46,636 bases of DNA. It comes from a virus. Every line of letters starts with the position of its first letter. Position 1 is the first letter of the stretch. This document shows, piece by piece, positions 27,058 through 36,003 of the stretch. The position numbers were made by a program, and so were the translations under genes. The stretch spans positions 1 through 46,636 of the IMG/VR virus record IMGVR_UViG_3300024999_000164. One strand, 5' to 3'. The notes under the pieces were generated by a model. It saw only the letters and a list, made by a program, of their open reading frames with translations, was not told where the DNA came from and did no database searches.

Positions 27058-27368
27058 TTAATTTCTCCTTTCTTTATATTCTTTATACCTTTCCATTTTC
27101 TCTTCCCATTCGGGAACAGGTTCTTCATCAATTTCAATTAGTCTATTAAAATATTCAGAAACTCTTTCTTTTCCTTGAATAAAATATTTAAATTGTTCTT
27201 TTGCTTTATCTACTCCTATATCAGTTTTAATATATCTATATCAGTTTTAATATATCTATATAATTCAAAAAACCCATTCGCCATTCCTAATTCATATGCA
27301 CGATATTCTCTACTATCTTTAATAATTGTATCAAATTCTTTACAAATAAAATCACTTATTTTTGACAT
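27058..27368 (-). pseudogene. small gene broken by a 20-bp tandem duplication
   Basis: The frame starts ATG after AAAGGAGG (MSKISDFICKEFDTII). At 27218-27257 a 20-bp unit is present twice in direct tandem and shifts the frame into a TAG. Removing one copy restores 96 residues: ELYRYIKTDIGVDKAKEQ and on to KEYKERRN, ending TAA at 27058, just before the next gene. The repair is exact, so the second copy looks like a slippage event. Confidence 0.8.
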
Positions 27369-27405
27369 ATAATATTTCCTCCTTTATTTGAATGAAATGT
27401 TTCAT

Positions 27406-27663
27406 TTATTTTATTACTTCTAAGTCAACATCCTCAATTTCTGCACGTTCTATAAGAGAATTTTTATATGCTCCCATGTTAATAAGTTGCCCTCTTAAAA
27501 CTTCTATTGAGCATGATGGAATAAAATTAAGTGTACCTACCTCATATTTTTTAAGCATGGCACTAAGTCCATCCATTCTGATTTTTAATTGTAAATATTC
27601 TGCTTTAAACCTTTCTTTGTAATCAGCACTATTCATCATTTTTACCGTTTCATTTAGTTTCAT
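27406..27663 (-). CDS. phage protein, crAss001_48-like family
   Basis: The 85-residue protein MKLNETVKMMNSADYKERFKAE... is of a common phage family (MxSxDYKERFxAEYxQLxxR, GTLxFxPxC). From memory these are annotated as crAss001_48-related, function unknown. I chose the ATG at 27663 because GGAG lies six bases ahead; an upstream in-frame ATG overlaps that site. Confidence 0.72.
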   Translation of the reverse strand: MKLNETVKMMNSADYKERFKAEYLQLKIRMDGLSAMLKKYEVGTLNFIPSCSIEVLRGQLINMGAYKNSLIERAEIEDVDLEVIK

Positions 27664-27707
27664 AATTTTCTCCATTTCTGCACTTTATGTGCTTTATATT
27701 TTTAAAA

Positions 27708-28252
27708 TTAAAATATATTTATATCCTTCCTTTCGCAATAACAACATACAGGTTTGATAATACTTCCTAGTTCATTTAAAGTTAAATTCCTATCAATATA
27801 AACTTTATTCCTACATCTATAACCTCTTGAAGAATCTCTAGGTTTAATCCATATATAATTTATTCCATCTTTAAATAGTAAATCCATTTCATTTGTGTTA
27901 CTTCTGAAATTTTCAATATTATCTTTGTTTTCATTATATAATTTCATAAAAAATTCAGAAACTTTATAATAATTATTTGAAAATACTCCAATCATATTAC
28001 TTGTAAAATAATTATTATTATTCTCTGGAAACATCTCTAGTATGTAATCTGTAGATAATATATTATAATCATTATCTGTTACTTCGTAATCAGAATAACT
28101 ATCTTTTAATATATAACTATTACTATTTTTTCATCTGATATACTCATAGAACCATCATCTAAACCTGTTCCTGATATTTCATATTTATATTTATGTAGTA
28201 GTTCAATTAATTCTGTTCTAAAATTTAAAAAATTTATGTATTCTTTATTCAT
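27708..28252 (-). pseudogene. phage hypothetical broken by a one-base frameshift in an A-run
   Basis: The ATG at 28252 follows AAAAGGAG and reads MNKEYINFLNFRTELIELL...ISDEKIVIVIY, then stops. The other frame continues from NSNSYILKDSY to the end at 27708 (KPVCCYCERKDINIF) with no start. Adding one A in the run of six at 28126-28131 joins them into 181 clean residues (SDEKNSNSYILKD). The C-terminal CCYC could bind metal. Confidence 0.78.
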
Positions 28253-28302
28253 ATTTTATCTCCTTTTCTTAAAATATTCACACAAAACAGAGTTTTTGTC
28301 AT
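28249..28302 (-). CDS. possible 17-aa leader peptide
   Basis: ATG to TGA frame MTKTLFCVNILRKGDKI whose codons contain the AAAAGGAG site of the next gene and whose TGA overlaps that gene's ATG. It would couple translation. Support is arrangement only. Confidence 0.35.
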   Translation of the reverse strand: MTKTLFCVNILRKGDKI

Positions 28303-28305
28303 GTT

Positions 28306-28512
28306 TTACAAATAAACTTTACCTACTTTATTTTCATATAAATTATCTAATTCATTTTGCAATATCATCTTAAAAGAATTATCTCTTTCAAAATATCTTA
28401 TTCCCCATGTGCATTTTCTACATTGATATTCATATTGCATAGGATTTGATGCTAAATATATAATATCATAAAATTTATTACCACAATTAGGACAGGTTAA
28501 TCTATGTTTCAT
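28306..28512 (-). CDS. small zinc-ribbon protein, 68 aa
   Basis: Two CxxC pairs (CPNCGNKF and CRKCTW) make a four-cysteine zinc ribbon; the rest is a short charged helix. Function unknown. The ATG follows the 51-residue gene by seven bases with a weak GAAAGG site. Confidence 0.7.
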   Translation of the reverse strand: MKHRLTCPNCGNKFYDIIYLASNPMQYEYQCRKCTWGIRYFERDNSFKMILQNELDNLYENKVGKVYL

Positions 28513-28519
28513 TGTTGTT

Positions 28520-28675
28520 TTACCTTTCTAAAATCTCTAACACTTCAATTTTACTACTTAAAGAATCAACTTCTGTACCATTACTTATAACAATTTTAGT
28601 GATTTCTTCTACTTCTTTATCGGAAAGTTCATCTTCAAAATCACCATCTAAATCAAGAATAAGTTTAACTTTCAT
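28520..28675 (-). CDS. small acidic protein, 51 aa
   Basis: Reads MKVKLILDLDGDFEDELSDKEV and ends VLEILER. No family recognised. AAAGGAG lies ahead of the ATG, overlapping the end of the preceding reading frame. Confidence 0.65.
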   Translation of the reverse strand: MKVKLILDLDGDFEDELSDKEVEEITKIVISNGTEVDSLSSKIEVLEILER

Positions 28676-28688
28676 TAGTTATCTCCTT

Positions 28689-28862
28689 TCAATAATTTTC
28701 TAAATAATCAAGCAATTCCATAATAAATTTAGGATTTGATATATAACCATATTCTTTTATTCTTATTTTTGCACGTTCAATATCATTGTTATTAACTGAA
28801 TTAATTAAATCTCACAATAAATTAAGACTATCTTTTAAACTTGCCTTTTTACCTTCATCCAA
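28689..28862 (-). pseudogene. 57-codon gene with an in-frame TGA
   Basis: TTG start after GGAGG; reads MDEGKKASLKDSLNLL, TGA (28812-28814), DLINSVNNNDIERAKIRIKEYG and ends ENY-TGA. The second TGA, just before the next ribosome site, is the natural stop, which argues that TGA is not sense here. A single base change explains the break. Confidence 0.65.
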
Positions 28863-28864
28863 TT

Positions 28865-29041
28865 TTACTCCTCCATTTCTTGAGTATTGATTTCTAATTG
28901 CACACCAATAAAATTATTTTCTAAATCAGATAATAAAATTGTTTCTACATCAAATAATCCATGTTTAATCAAGACTCTTAATATATCACCTTGAATAAAA
29001 TCAAATTTATCTTTTGGAATATTACTAATATCAATGTCCAT
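28865..29041 (-). CDS. hypothetical protein, 58 aa
   Basis: Reads MDIDISNIPKDKFDFIQGDI and ends NTQEMEE; the last codons carry the GGAGG of the next gene. Acidic, no family recognised. ATG after AAAGGAG. Confidence 0.68.
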   Translation of the reverse strand: MDIDISNIPKDKFDFIQGDILRVLIKHGLFDVETILLSDLENNFIGVQLEINTQEMEE

Positions 29042-29056
29042 ATTTATTACTCCTTT

Positions 29057-29299
29057 CTATTCTTTTATATTAAATATTTTATTAATAAATTTTTTATTTT
29101 TATTACTATTTACAATAAATAACATATACATCATTACACCAAATAGCAAATTTACTATTGGAACAAACATTAAAATTATTATTATTATAGGCAATGGTGC
29201 AACTTCTTTTGCAACCTTATCCATATGAATAAAACAATATCTATAAAAGAAATAACTAATTGTTATAGATATAACATATAAAATAGTTTCTGTATACAT
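29057..29299 (-). CDS. small membrane protein, 80 aa
   Basis: Two hydrophobic segments (ILYVISITISYFFYRYCFI and PIIIIILMFVPIVNLLFGVM) separated by a short charged loop, then a lysine-rich tail. I chose the ATG at 29299, eight bases after GGAG. Function unknown. Confidence 0.7.
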   Translation of the reverse strand: MYTETILYVISITISYFFYRYCFIHMDKVAKEVAPLPIIIIILMFVPIVNLLFGVMMYMLFIVNSNKNKKFINKIFNIKE

Positions 29300-29313
29300 A
29301 ATCAATCTCCTTT

Positions 29314-29556
29314 TTAATTTATAGAATAATCTATTTTAACTTTCTTAACTGTATATTTATCTTCACTATTTCTATTTACCCATTCGTCCACATCTTCATT
29401 TGCTTCTTTCCTAGTGTCATAAGTAACTGCATTGCTAATTGATTCATCAAATTTGTATATTGTTTTGTAGATATTATAATTATCAATTCCTGAATAATAT
29501 TTATTTTTAGTTGTATTGAATATGACATAGTAATTTTTTGTTTCTACTATTTTTAT
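29314..29556 (-). CDS. hypothetical protein with apparent ATA start, 80 aa
   Basis: The clean frame reads (ATA)KIVETKNYYVIFNTT... to TAA at 29314. GGAGG at 29565-29569 is eight bases ahead of ATA 29554-29556. No ATG, GTG or TTG lies in frame between that site and the body, and TAA lies just upstream. A mutated ATG or AUA initiation are both possible. Content (DTRKEANEDVDEWVNRN) is protein-like; family unknown. Confidence 0.65.
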   Translation of the reverse strand: MKIVETKNYYVIFNTTKNKYYSGIDNYNIYKTIYKFDESISNAVTYDTRKEANEDVDEWVNRNSEDKYTVKKVKIDYSIN

Positions 29557-29602
29557 AGATTATTCCTCCTTTAAAATTTCATGACCAAATACAGGATTTA
29601 TT

Positions 29603-30169
29603 TTATTGCAAATCAATTTTATATTCTTTGATAATATAATTTTTAGGTAAATGCAATTCTTTCTTCTCAGAAAAACAATCCTTTTGATTATATTCATTTT
29701 TAAATGGTTTTAATAAACCACCATAAAAGAAATTATGATTATATTTAGTATCGTATATTTTATATAATTCAACATAATATGGTTGATTTGTTTCTTCTGG
29801 TATTAAATATACTTTATCTGAATCATATTTCTTTTTAATATATCCATCCTTATCATTTCCAACTAATGCATAATAATATAAATTAGTATCTATACTACCG
29901 CATCCTAAAATAAATTCACCATTAGTATTAATAATATTGTCCTTTAAAGAATAAATATCTTCTTTATCACCATACTCATGTCTAATATTAATATCCTCAT
30001 AATCACAAACTGAATAAATCCACATGATACCTGATACTACAAAATATAAAATAAATATAACAGGTATTATCATCAATGCAATTTCTTCTTTGTTTTTATT
30101 ATTGCATATAAAGTATATTGCAACACATATAACTATTAATATGAATAAAAAATTTAACCAACTAAACAT
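29603..30169 (-). CDS. membrane-anchored phage protein, 188 aa
   Basis: Two N-terminal membrane segments (FLFILIVICVAIYFIC and IIPVIFILYFVVSGIMWIY) are followed by a soluble domain of a type common in Gram-positive phages: DIYSLKDN, GEFILGCGSI, YYALVGNDKDGY, and a closing LPKNYIIKEYKIDL. Function unknown. ATG after AAAAGGAG, with its own promoter at 30229. Confidence 0.72.
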   Translation of the reverse strand: MFSWLNFLFILIVICVAIYFICNNKNKEEIALMIIPVIFILYFVVSGIMWIYSVCDYEDINIRHEYGDKEDIYSLKDNIINTNGEFILGCGSIDTNLYYYALVGNDKDGYIKKKYDSDKVYLIPEETNQPYYVELYKIYDTKYNHNFFYGGLLKPFKNEYNQKDCFSEKKELHLPKNYIIKEYKIDLQ

Positions 30170-30208
30170 TATTTTCTCCTTTTCTTTTCTTTTCTTTTAT
30201 TTTTATTT

Positions 30209-30265
30209 AATAACTCTTGACAATTATTATTTTACTATTATATTTATACTCTGTCAAGAGTTATT
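30209..30265 (-). promoter_or_regulatory. promoter inside a 14-bp inverted repeat
   Basis: TTGACA (30252-30257), 17 bp, TAAAAT (30229-30234) lies inside arms AATAACTCTTGACA / TGTCAAGAGTTATT (30209-30222 and 30252-30265). The -35 box is part of one arm; the other arm lies near the expected start site. Read-through transcripts would form the stem, transcripts from this promoter would not. Confidence 0.65.
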
Positions 30266-30473
30266 TTAAACTTTCTATTTCTATTTCTAAAATCATGATA
30301 AAAGGTTCATTTGATCACATTATTTTCTGTTACATCATAATATCACCTCTTAAAGTGCTTGAAAACCCTTAAATAACAATACTTTGTAGGTGTTAATATA
30401 GGTAAAGTCATAATTATTGCTAATATTAGTAATTTTACCTATATTGTGATAAAAGATAACTTTGATCATGTTT
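30266..30473 (-). other. gene-poor interval with a stem-loop and a degenerate leader
   Basis: Just after the stop at 30474 lies a 12-bp inverted repeat AATATAGGTAAA / TTTACCTATATT (30395-30445). Further on, a GAGGTGAT site precedes ATG ATG TAA, and another frame reads VTENNVIK-stop-TFYHDF, similar to the 20-aa leader at 43228. It looks like the remains of such a leader. No intact gene seen. Confidence 0.45.
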
Positions 30474-30782
30474 TTATTTCACTCTTAAATCTCTTATCTC
30501 AATCCCACTATCTAATAATCCTTCATAAAAACTATTACTACCAACATGATACCCAATCATCTCATAACTAGATACAAAAACACCATTGCCAGATGCAGAC
30601 CATACTCCATTCCTTGCTATTGTTACATAATCAATACTAGGATTATCTAGTTTTAAATTTAATCCTTCATTGTATCTTTTCTTAGCAATTTCTAAATACC
30701 TATCTCCTGCCATTATAGATAATGGTTCTGCAATTTGTAATAATCTTTCTTCTAATTTCTCTAATTGTAAATCTAATTGCAT
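30474..30782 (-). CDS. hypothetical protein, 102 aa
   Basis: An N-terminal amphipathic helix (LEKLEERLLQIAEPLSIM) is followed by a mixed region (YVTIARNGVWSASGNGVF). Family not recognised. ATG after AAAGGAG, with a promoter at 30841 of its own. Confidence 0.65.
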   Translation of the reverse strand: MQLDLQLEKLEERLLQIAEPLSIMAGDRYLEIAKKRYNEGLNLKLDNPSIDYVTIARNGVWSASGNGVFVSSYEMIGYHVGSNSFYEGLLDSGIEIRDLRVK

Positions 30783-30840
30783 AAAATATCACTCCTTTGA
30801 AATTTATTTTATCATTTATGTATTTATTGCTAATATTGAT

Positions 30841-30869
30841 ATTTTACACTATTATATTTACAATGTCAA
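30841..30869 (-). promoter_or_regulatory. SigA-type promoter
   Basis: TTGACA (30864-30869), 17-bp spacer containing AAATATAAT, TAAAAT (30841-30846), 59 bases ahead of the ATG at 30782. Confidence 0.75.
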
Positions 30870-30898
30870 GTATTATTTTTAAATTAATTTTAAATTTA

Positions 30899-33451
30899 CT
30901 AAACAACACCATCATTAATCTTCTTTCCAAACTTACTTGCTGTCCTAATTGAATCATCATTCTCTAATTGTACATTAAATTGTCCTACAATTGCCTTACT
31001 TTCTGCCATTTTCCTTTGATACCTTTTTATAATCCCATTCTCACAACTATTCTCATAGTATAAATGATAAATTCTATTTTCTACTGTACTTACCGCTCTA
31101 TATCCTCTTCTATTTGATTGATCAACTGTATTAACATGATATGATGGTATGTAATTTATATAGGTTGGAATATATACAGTATTAATACCTTCCTGAATCA
31201 CAATAGGATTGGTTATTAATACATTAAAATCATCTTTCTTTTTCTCTAATAATTCTCTTCTCTCAATCGATTTAATGGATGCCTTTAAAATAAATGTTTT
31301 AATACCATTTTTAAGAAGTAATTTTTCAATTCTTTTATCAATAGTATCACCATTCATATATTGTCCACCATTATTGAAATGAACATATAAGCAACATTTT
31401 CTATTTTCGGATATTTCTTTTTTAATTATATCTAATAATATTTGTTCTTTAGGCAATATAATATTATCAATACATTTTGGTTGAACAATATTTATAACAT
31501 CTTTACCTTCTATTGCAATATTATCCCAATCAAAAGGATTATTTACATAATGCTTTACAATTGAATCTTCATACATTTTTGCATTAAATGCATTTGCTGA
31601 TTTTATATCATCCCATAATTTTCTTTCATTTCTTTCCATTTCTTCTGATTGTTTTATAGGGATATAATATTCGTTTAAATCAAGCAAATCCTTTCCTAAA
31701 TCATCTAATGTAGCAAATATATAGTTTTCTACTAGATATTTTGTATAGACGATACTATTTATGCCCTCGATCTCAGAATAATCACTATCTTTAATCTCAC
31801 TTCTACCATACCTATAATAATCTCCATCTTTCTTTTTATTTACTGCCATTAATGTTCCGTATGTTTTTATAAATTGTTTGATATCCATCACATCATTTGC
31901 TTTAAGTTTGTTAGGAAATAATCCTAATAATATGTTATGGAAAGACGAACTGTATCCTGAATTACTAGTCCCTGTTAAAAGTAATATTTTTTTGCAAAAA
32001 TTAAATAATGTTCTGGTTGCATTTCCGATGATCGATTCTGAATTGTTACTTCTATGAATTTCATCAAAAATTACACTATTGAAATGAATATTTTTTGTTT
32101 TAATAAATCTAATCAAACTACTTTTCTTAGTTTTATCGTAGGTATTTTGCCACAAAACTGCATCACAATTAAAACATTTATAATTTGATTTTTTAGGATT
32201 TCCTTGAAAATCTTTCTCAGTAAAAAATACATCTTCTTTTTTCCTTAATTCATTTCTTAATGGCACACCACAATCTGGACAACAAGCAATAGTGATTTTT
32301 TCTTTAACTTCTTTTACTTCTTTATAATAATATGTGCTTTGTACCTCTTTTTTACGTTTTATTTCTCTAGTTTTTATATTTACTCCTGATACCTTTTTAG
32401 AATCAAGTTTAAAAGTTTCTTTTCCTATGATAAAATATGTTGGTCTATCAAATTTCATATTTGTTTTATTATATAGTTTAATAAAATCTGTAGTTTTCTT
32501 AATTATATGTATATCTACTTTATCTTTAATACTATTCTTTATTTCTTCTTTCCATTGTGTTAATGTAATAGATGGTGCAACAATAAGTGTAGAATAATAA
32601 TTATTATTTTCAAATAAATGACAATGATTTATTTTTATAGAAATATTGCTCTTACCAAAACCTTGCTGACATGCTAAATAAACAACTCTATCTCTCTTTA
32701 GAACTTCTAACCCTGCTTGAATCACAGGTACTTGCCCATCAAATGGTTTTAATTTTCCTTCAAATATCTTAGGATTAATATTATTCGGATTATACAAAAC
32801 TTTTATATTTTTCTTCAATTTTTCTTTAATTTGTTTTAAAAAAGTGAAGATATAACTCTCGATATTATCTATCTTACTCCAATCAAAATCATCCTTAAAT
32901 CCTTCTAATTTCAAATTATTTAACTTCTCTTTGAAGTAAGTTACATTAATTTTATATACTTTTAATTCTGTAAACATTGAGTTATTAGTGTAAACAGTAC
33001 ATTCAGAAATGCATTTACCATAATAATAACTACTTTTATTATTATCCTCTTCTTTAATAATAATATCAACAATTTCACTTGTTACAGGTAAATAATGAAT
33101 ATTTCTTAGATACTTTGTGATAATCTCACTCTTATCTTCATTATTCCAATTTATACAATACTGATTTATTTTAGTATTATAAATAACTGTATGAGTTAAA
33201 TTATTCTCCATTCTATCAGACTTATATCTATAATGATTTTCTCTACCATATAGATTTTTACTAAAATTAATATCTTCTCTATCTCTAATTGACATATTAT
33301 AAGAATGAGCAATTAAATCAGCACATATTTTTTTATTTTTAATATTTATATCACATAATGAAATTAATATTGGTTCGTTTTCATCCAAAATAATTAAATC
33401 AGAATTACAATTAATTTTATTTTTACCATCTGTTTGTATGTATGGAATCAT
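30899..33451 (-). CDS. SNF2/superfamily 2 DNA helicase-translocase
   Basis: The 850-residue protein has SF2 motifs: Q-like FDGQVPVIQAGLEVL, Walker A QQGFGKS (262-268), LIVAPSITLTQW (Ia), FDEIH (462-466) as Walker B, LLLTGTS (III), and a C-terminal half with CCLYVHFNNGG and VDQSNRRGYRAV like motifs IV to VI. A zinc finger is inserted between Ia and II (Cys391, 394, 426, 429). It should move on double-stranded DNA using ATP. Its ATG directly abuts the stop of the methyltransferase gene, so the two are a unit. No nuclease domain is seen. Confidence 0.85.
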   Translation of the reverse strand: MIPYIQTDGKNKINCNSDLIILDENEPILISLCDINIKNKKICADLIAHSYNMSIRDREDINFSKNLYGRENHYRYKSDRMENNLTHTVIYNTKINQYCINWNNEDKSEIITKYLRNIHYLPVTSEIVDIIIKEEDNNKSSYYYGKCISECTVYTNNSMFTELKVYKINVTYFKEKLNNLKLEGFKDDFDWSKIDNIESYIFTFLKQIKEKLKKNIKVLYNPNNINPKIFEGKLKPFDGQVPVIQAGLEVLKRDRVVYLACQQGFGKSNISIKINHCHLFENNNYYSTLIVAPSITLTQWKEEIKNSIKDKVDIHIIKKTTDFIKLYNKTNMKFDRPTYFIIGKETFKLDSKKVSGVNIKTREIKRKKEVQSTYYYKEVKEVKEKITIACCPDCGVPLRNELRKKEDVFFTEKDFQGNPKKSNYKCFNCDAVLWQNTYDKTKKSSLIRFIKTKNIHFNSVIFDEIHRSNNSESIIGNATRTLFNFCKKILLLTGTSNSGYSSSFHNILLGLFPNKLKANDVMDIKQFIKTYGTLMAVNKKKDGDYYRYGRSEIKDSDYSEIEGINSIVYTKYLVENYIFATLDDLGKDLLDLNEYYIPIKQSEEMERNERKLWDDIKSANAFNAKMYEDSIVKHYVNNPFDWDNIAIEGKDVINIVQPKCIDNIILPKEQILLDIIKKEISENRKCCLYVHFNNGGQYMNGDTIDKRIEKLLLKNGIKTFILKASIKSIERRELLEKKKDDFNVLITNPIVIQEGINTVYIPTYINYIPSYHVNTVDQSNRRGYRAVSTVENRIYHLYYENSCENGIIKRYQRKMAESKAIVGQFNVQLENDDSIRTASKFGKKINDGVV

Positions 33452-34801
33452 CTATTCCGATCCTCCAAATTCCTTGATTACCATTTGACCATTTTCTGAA
33501 CATAATATATTCAAATATGGTAAACTTAATCTAATTATTTTAGTCTCAGTAATCTTTTCTCCATTCTCATCTTTATATGAATTTACTTCTTTTCTTTCTA
33601 CTTTCTTTGTTCCACCTATAACAACGTGCTTGCCTTTTCCATCTAAATCCATATCTCCATTTACCATACCAGATGCCAATATGTTTGCTATTTCTCCTGG
33701 TTTTGGTGGTTTAGGAATAGTTAATGTTTCTTCACCTAAATTTTTTAATTCAGTAATATCTCTTACCCATTTCCAAACACTATCATTTTTACTTATATAG
33801 TTTTCAGAAACTTGAACATACTGATTATTTTCTTTTGCTGTTTCATAGTCTATGTAAGGATAATTCATCATCCTGTAAGTATCATACATATTTAATTCAA
33901 ACTCTGGTTCAGATTCAATTATCTTTTTTATATCATTATAATGTTTTTGATAATCCATTGCATCAGTAACATTACTTAAATTGAATGGATTATTTTTTAA
34001 TCTACCAATGAAAATATATTGCTTGTATTTTGCATATTCTTCTGCATTTACTTTATATATTGCATTTTTTAGGATGTCAAAATGTTGACAGATTATATCT
34101 AAACTGTCAATGAAATCATCTTTACGGATAACAAATACCATATAACCTGTTTTGTAGTCTTTTGAGTTTTGAGGGTTAAATAATATTTGTTTTTCTAGAA
34201 TTTGGATTAAGTAGTTTTTTACATTACGAATTTTATTAGTTTCTCCGTATGGAGGATTGAACAACATCAAAGATATTGAATTTTTGGCTAAATTCAATTC
34301 TTCAAATGAATTATTATATTTTTCATCAATATTTGGATTATCTTTAAATTCATTATAACGATTTTCCTCTAATTCATTGCCAATTAAAAATATATCACCA
34401 CTATATTTATCTTTTTGAATGAATGACTTAAAAGTGTCTAACCATTCTGCACAACCTGCAAATGGATCACAAATTGTAATAGGAAAATTTTCTTTTCTAT
34501 TATTATAACTATCACTACCGAATCTAATTGTAAAATATTCCTTAATCAAATCATATCTTTCTTCTTTTAACCATTTGTCAAAAATAACAAATCTTATGGG
34601 TATATTGTTGTTGGCCGACAATATAAATAATTCATTATACTCTTCTTTGGGGATTACTTGATATTCTCTTATGTATCTTTCTTTTATATAATCAATTTGC
34701 AAATCTCCTAATATTGCTAATAATCTATATGTTTCGTATTTTTCTGTAGGGAAATACATTAGTTTTTGATCAGAATAAATTGTATTACCTATATAAATCA
34801 T
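33452..34801 (-). CDS. DNA adenine methyltransferase-like protein, DUF6094-like
   Basis: The 449-residue protein has the SAM motif CDPFAG (111-116) and the catalytic motif FNPPYG (181-186) of N6-adenine methyltransferases, in alpha/beta order, with IGNELEE as motif II. It resembles DUF6094 proteins of large Gram-positive phages and plasmids. A C-terminal extension of about 190 residues is of unknown fold. It probably methylates DNA together with the adjoining helicase. The ATG lies directly at AAAGGA, unusually close. Confidence 0.82.
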   Translation of the reverse strand: MIYIGNTIYSDQKLMYFPTEKYETYRLLAILGDLQIDYIKERYIREYQVIPKEEYNELFILSANNNIPIRFVIFDKWLKEERYDLIKEYFTIRFGSDSYNNRKENFPITICDPFAGCAEWLDTFKSFIQKDKYSGDIFLIGNELEENRYNEFKDNPNIDEKYNNSFEELNLAKNSISLMLFNPPYGETNKIRNVKNYLIQILEKQILFNPQNSKDYKTGYMVFVIRKDDFIDSLDIICQHFDILKNAIYKVNAEEYAKYKQYIFIGRLKNNPFNLSNVTDAMDYQKHYNDIKKIIESEPEFELNMYDTYRMMNYPYIDYETAKENNQYVQVSENYISKNDSVWKWVRDITELKNLGEETLTIPKPPKPGEIANILASGMVNGDMDLDGKGKHVVIGGTKKVERKEVNSYKDENGEKITETKIIRLSLPYLNILCSENGQMVIKEFGGSE

Positions 34802-34827
34802 TCCTTTCTATAGTTTTTGATTGTAAT

Positions 34828-35478
34828 CTACTCACCATAAATAATTTTCCTATGATAATCAATCCAATCTTGATTTTCTAATTTCTTCTTCACTACAATA
34901 TCAAAATACTCTTTTCTCATTTCTTGCAAAGTAAATTTCTCAATTTTCTTTTTCTTTAAACTTTTATTAACCATCTTAATAATATCTGCATTATTCATAG
35001 GATATAGTTTAGTTAATCTTTCCTTCTCTGCTTTTTCTTCTTCCTTTAATCTCTTCTTTTCTAACTCTAATCTAATTCTCTCTTCTTCAATTTCATCTAC
35101 TACTTTACTCAAATCAATACTTAACTTATCCCATTTAGTTTCCATATGTGCAGGGATTATTACTTCAGGTATAATTACTTCTTTCAATTCAAAAAATTCA
35201 TATGGCTCATATTCATAATTATAATCAGTAAAATAACTTCCATTTCTTTGCACAGAACGAGAAACGCCAAAATTAAATTCTTGTATTTCATTATATTTAT
35301 CATCCATCTCAATTAACTGCCCTTGCTCGATTCTATATTGATATTTACCTTGATCATCCCATTCTTCATCTCCGATTTCTTTAAAACCATAAATTTTATT
35401 ATTGTATGTATATTCAAATTCCTCAAAATCTTGCTTTCCTAATTTTTTAACTATTTTTGAAAATAAATTAATATCCAT
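34828..35478 (-). CDS. coiled-coil protein next to the methyltransferase, 216 aa
   Basis: Residues 1-110 are strand-rich and acidic; 120-160 form a strongly charged coiled coil (LELEKKRLKEEEKAEKERL), followed by a helical tail. Not recognised. It sits 26 bases before the methyltransferase gene in the same direction, so it may be a third partner. ATG after AAAGGAG. Confidence 0.65.
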   Translation of the reverse strand: MDINLFSKIVKKLGKQDFEEFEYTYNNKIYGFKEIGDEEWDDQGKYQYRIEQGQLIEMDDKYNEIQEFNFGVSRSVQRNGSYFTDYNYEYEPYEFFELKEVIIPEVIIPAHMETKWDKLSIDLSKVVDEIEEERIRLELEKKRLKEEEKAEKERLTKLYPMNNADIIKMVNKSLKKKKIEKFTLQEMRKEYFDIVVKKKLENQDWIDYHRKIIYGE

Positions 35479-35496
35479 GTTTTTATTTATCTCCTT

Positions 35497-36003
35497 TTAT
35501 TTAGCAATTTTTAATTTTCTCTCAATATCTGTTGTTGATATTCCTTTAAATCTATCAGTATAAATAACCTTTATTCCTAATGTTTCTATGTATTTACCAA
35601 ATCCATTATGTCCTAATGTTTCCCATAAAGAAAATACTTTATTAGGTTTAATTTCTTCTATTATACTGATGTATTTATCCCATGACGATAATGATTTTTT
35701 ATCTAATTTCCTAGTTAATTTATTTTGATTGGTAAAATTATCACTTAAAATTGTATAATCAACACATTTTAAACTATCTATAATTTCCAATCTATTTTGT
35801 TGATTAATAATTGGTCTATTTTCACCTTTTATGTATTTACCATCAGTATCATTTCTTACAACTACAATTAAATAATCAGCTAATTTTTTAGCATTTTTTA
35901 AAAAATTTAAATGACCAATATGAAACAAATCAAACCAACCAGAACAAATAATAGTATCTTTATTCTTGATTTCACTTTTCAATTCTTCAATAGTTAAAAT
36001 CAA
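35497..36003 (-). CDS. HIGH-motif nucleotidyltransferase (cytidylyltransferase-like)
   Basis: The 168-residue protein has GWFDLFHIGHLNFLKNAK (22-39) with the HxGH signature, the dinucleotide-binding VVVRNDTDGKYIKG, and GISTTDIERKL near the end as the ISSTxxR motif. It belongs with TagD/HldE-type enzymes that make CDP- or ADP-linked products. The substrate cannot be told; a role in surface or nucleotide metabolism is possible. TTG start directly after the deaminase stop (TAATTG). Confidence 0.82.
   Translation of the reverse strand: MILTIEELKSEIKNKDTIICSGWFDLFHIGHLNFLKNAKKLADYLIVVVRNDTDGKYIKGENRPIINQQNRLEIIDSLKCVDYTILSDNFTNQNKLTRKLDKKSLSSWDKYISIIEEIKPNKVFSLWETLGHNGFGKYIETLGIKVIYTDRFKGISTTDIERKLKIAK

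Noticed and set aside
27053-27137. Longer start for the 365-residue gene at 27137
   Set aside because: This stretch is the other-frame reading of the upstream broken gene; TTG at 27053 follows AAAGGAG.
19707-28862. Genome-wide reading of TGA as tryptophan
   Set aside because: TGA ends genes cleanly (22217, 28689, 44207), and large proteins use TGG with no internal TGA.
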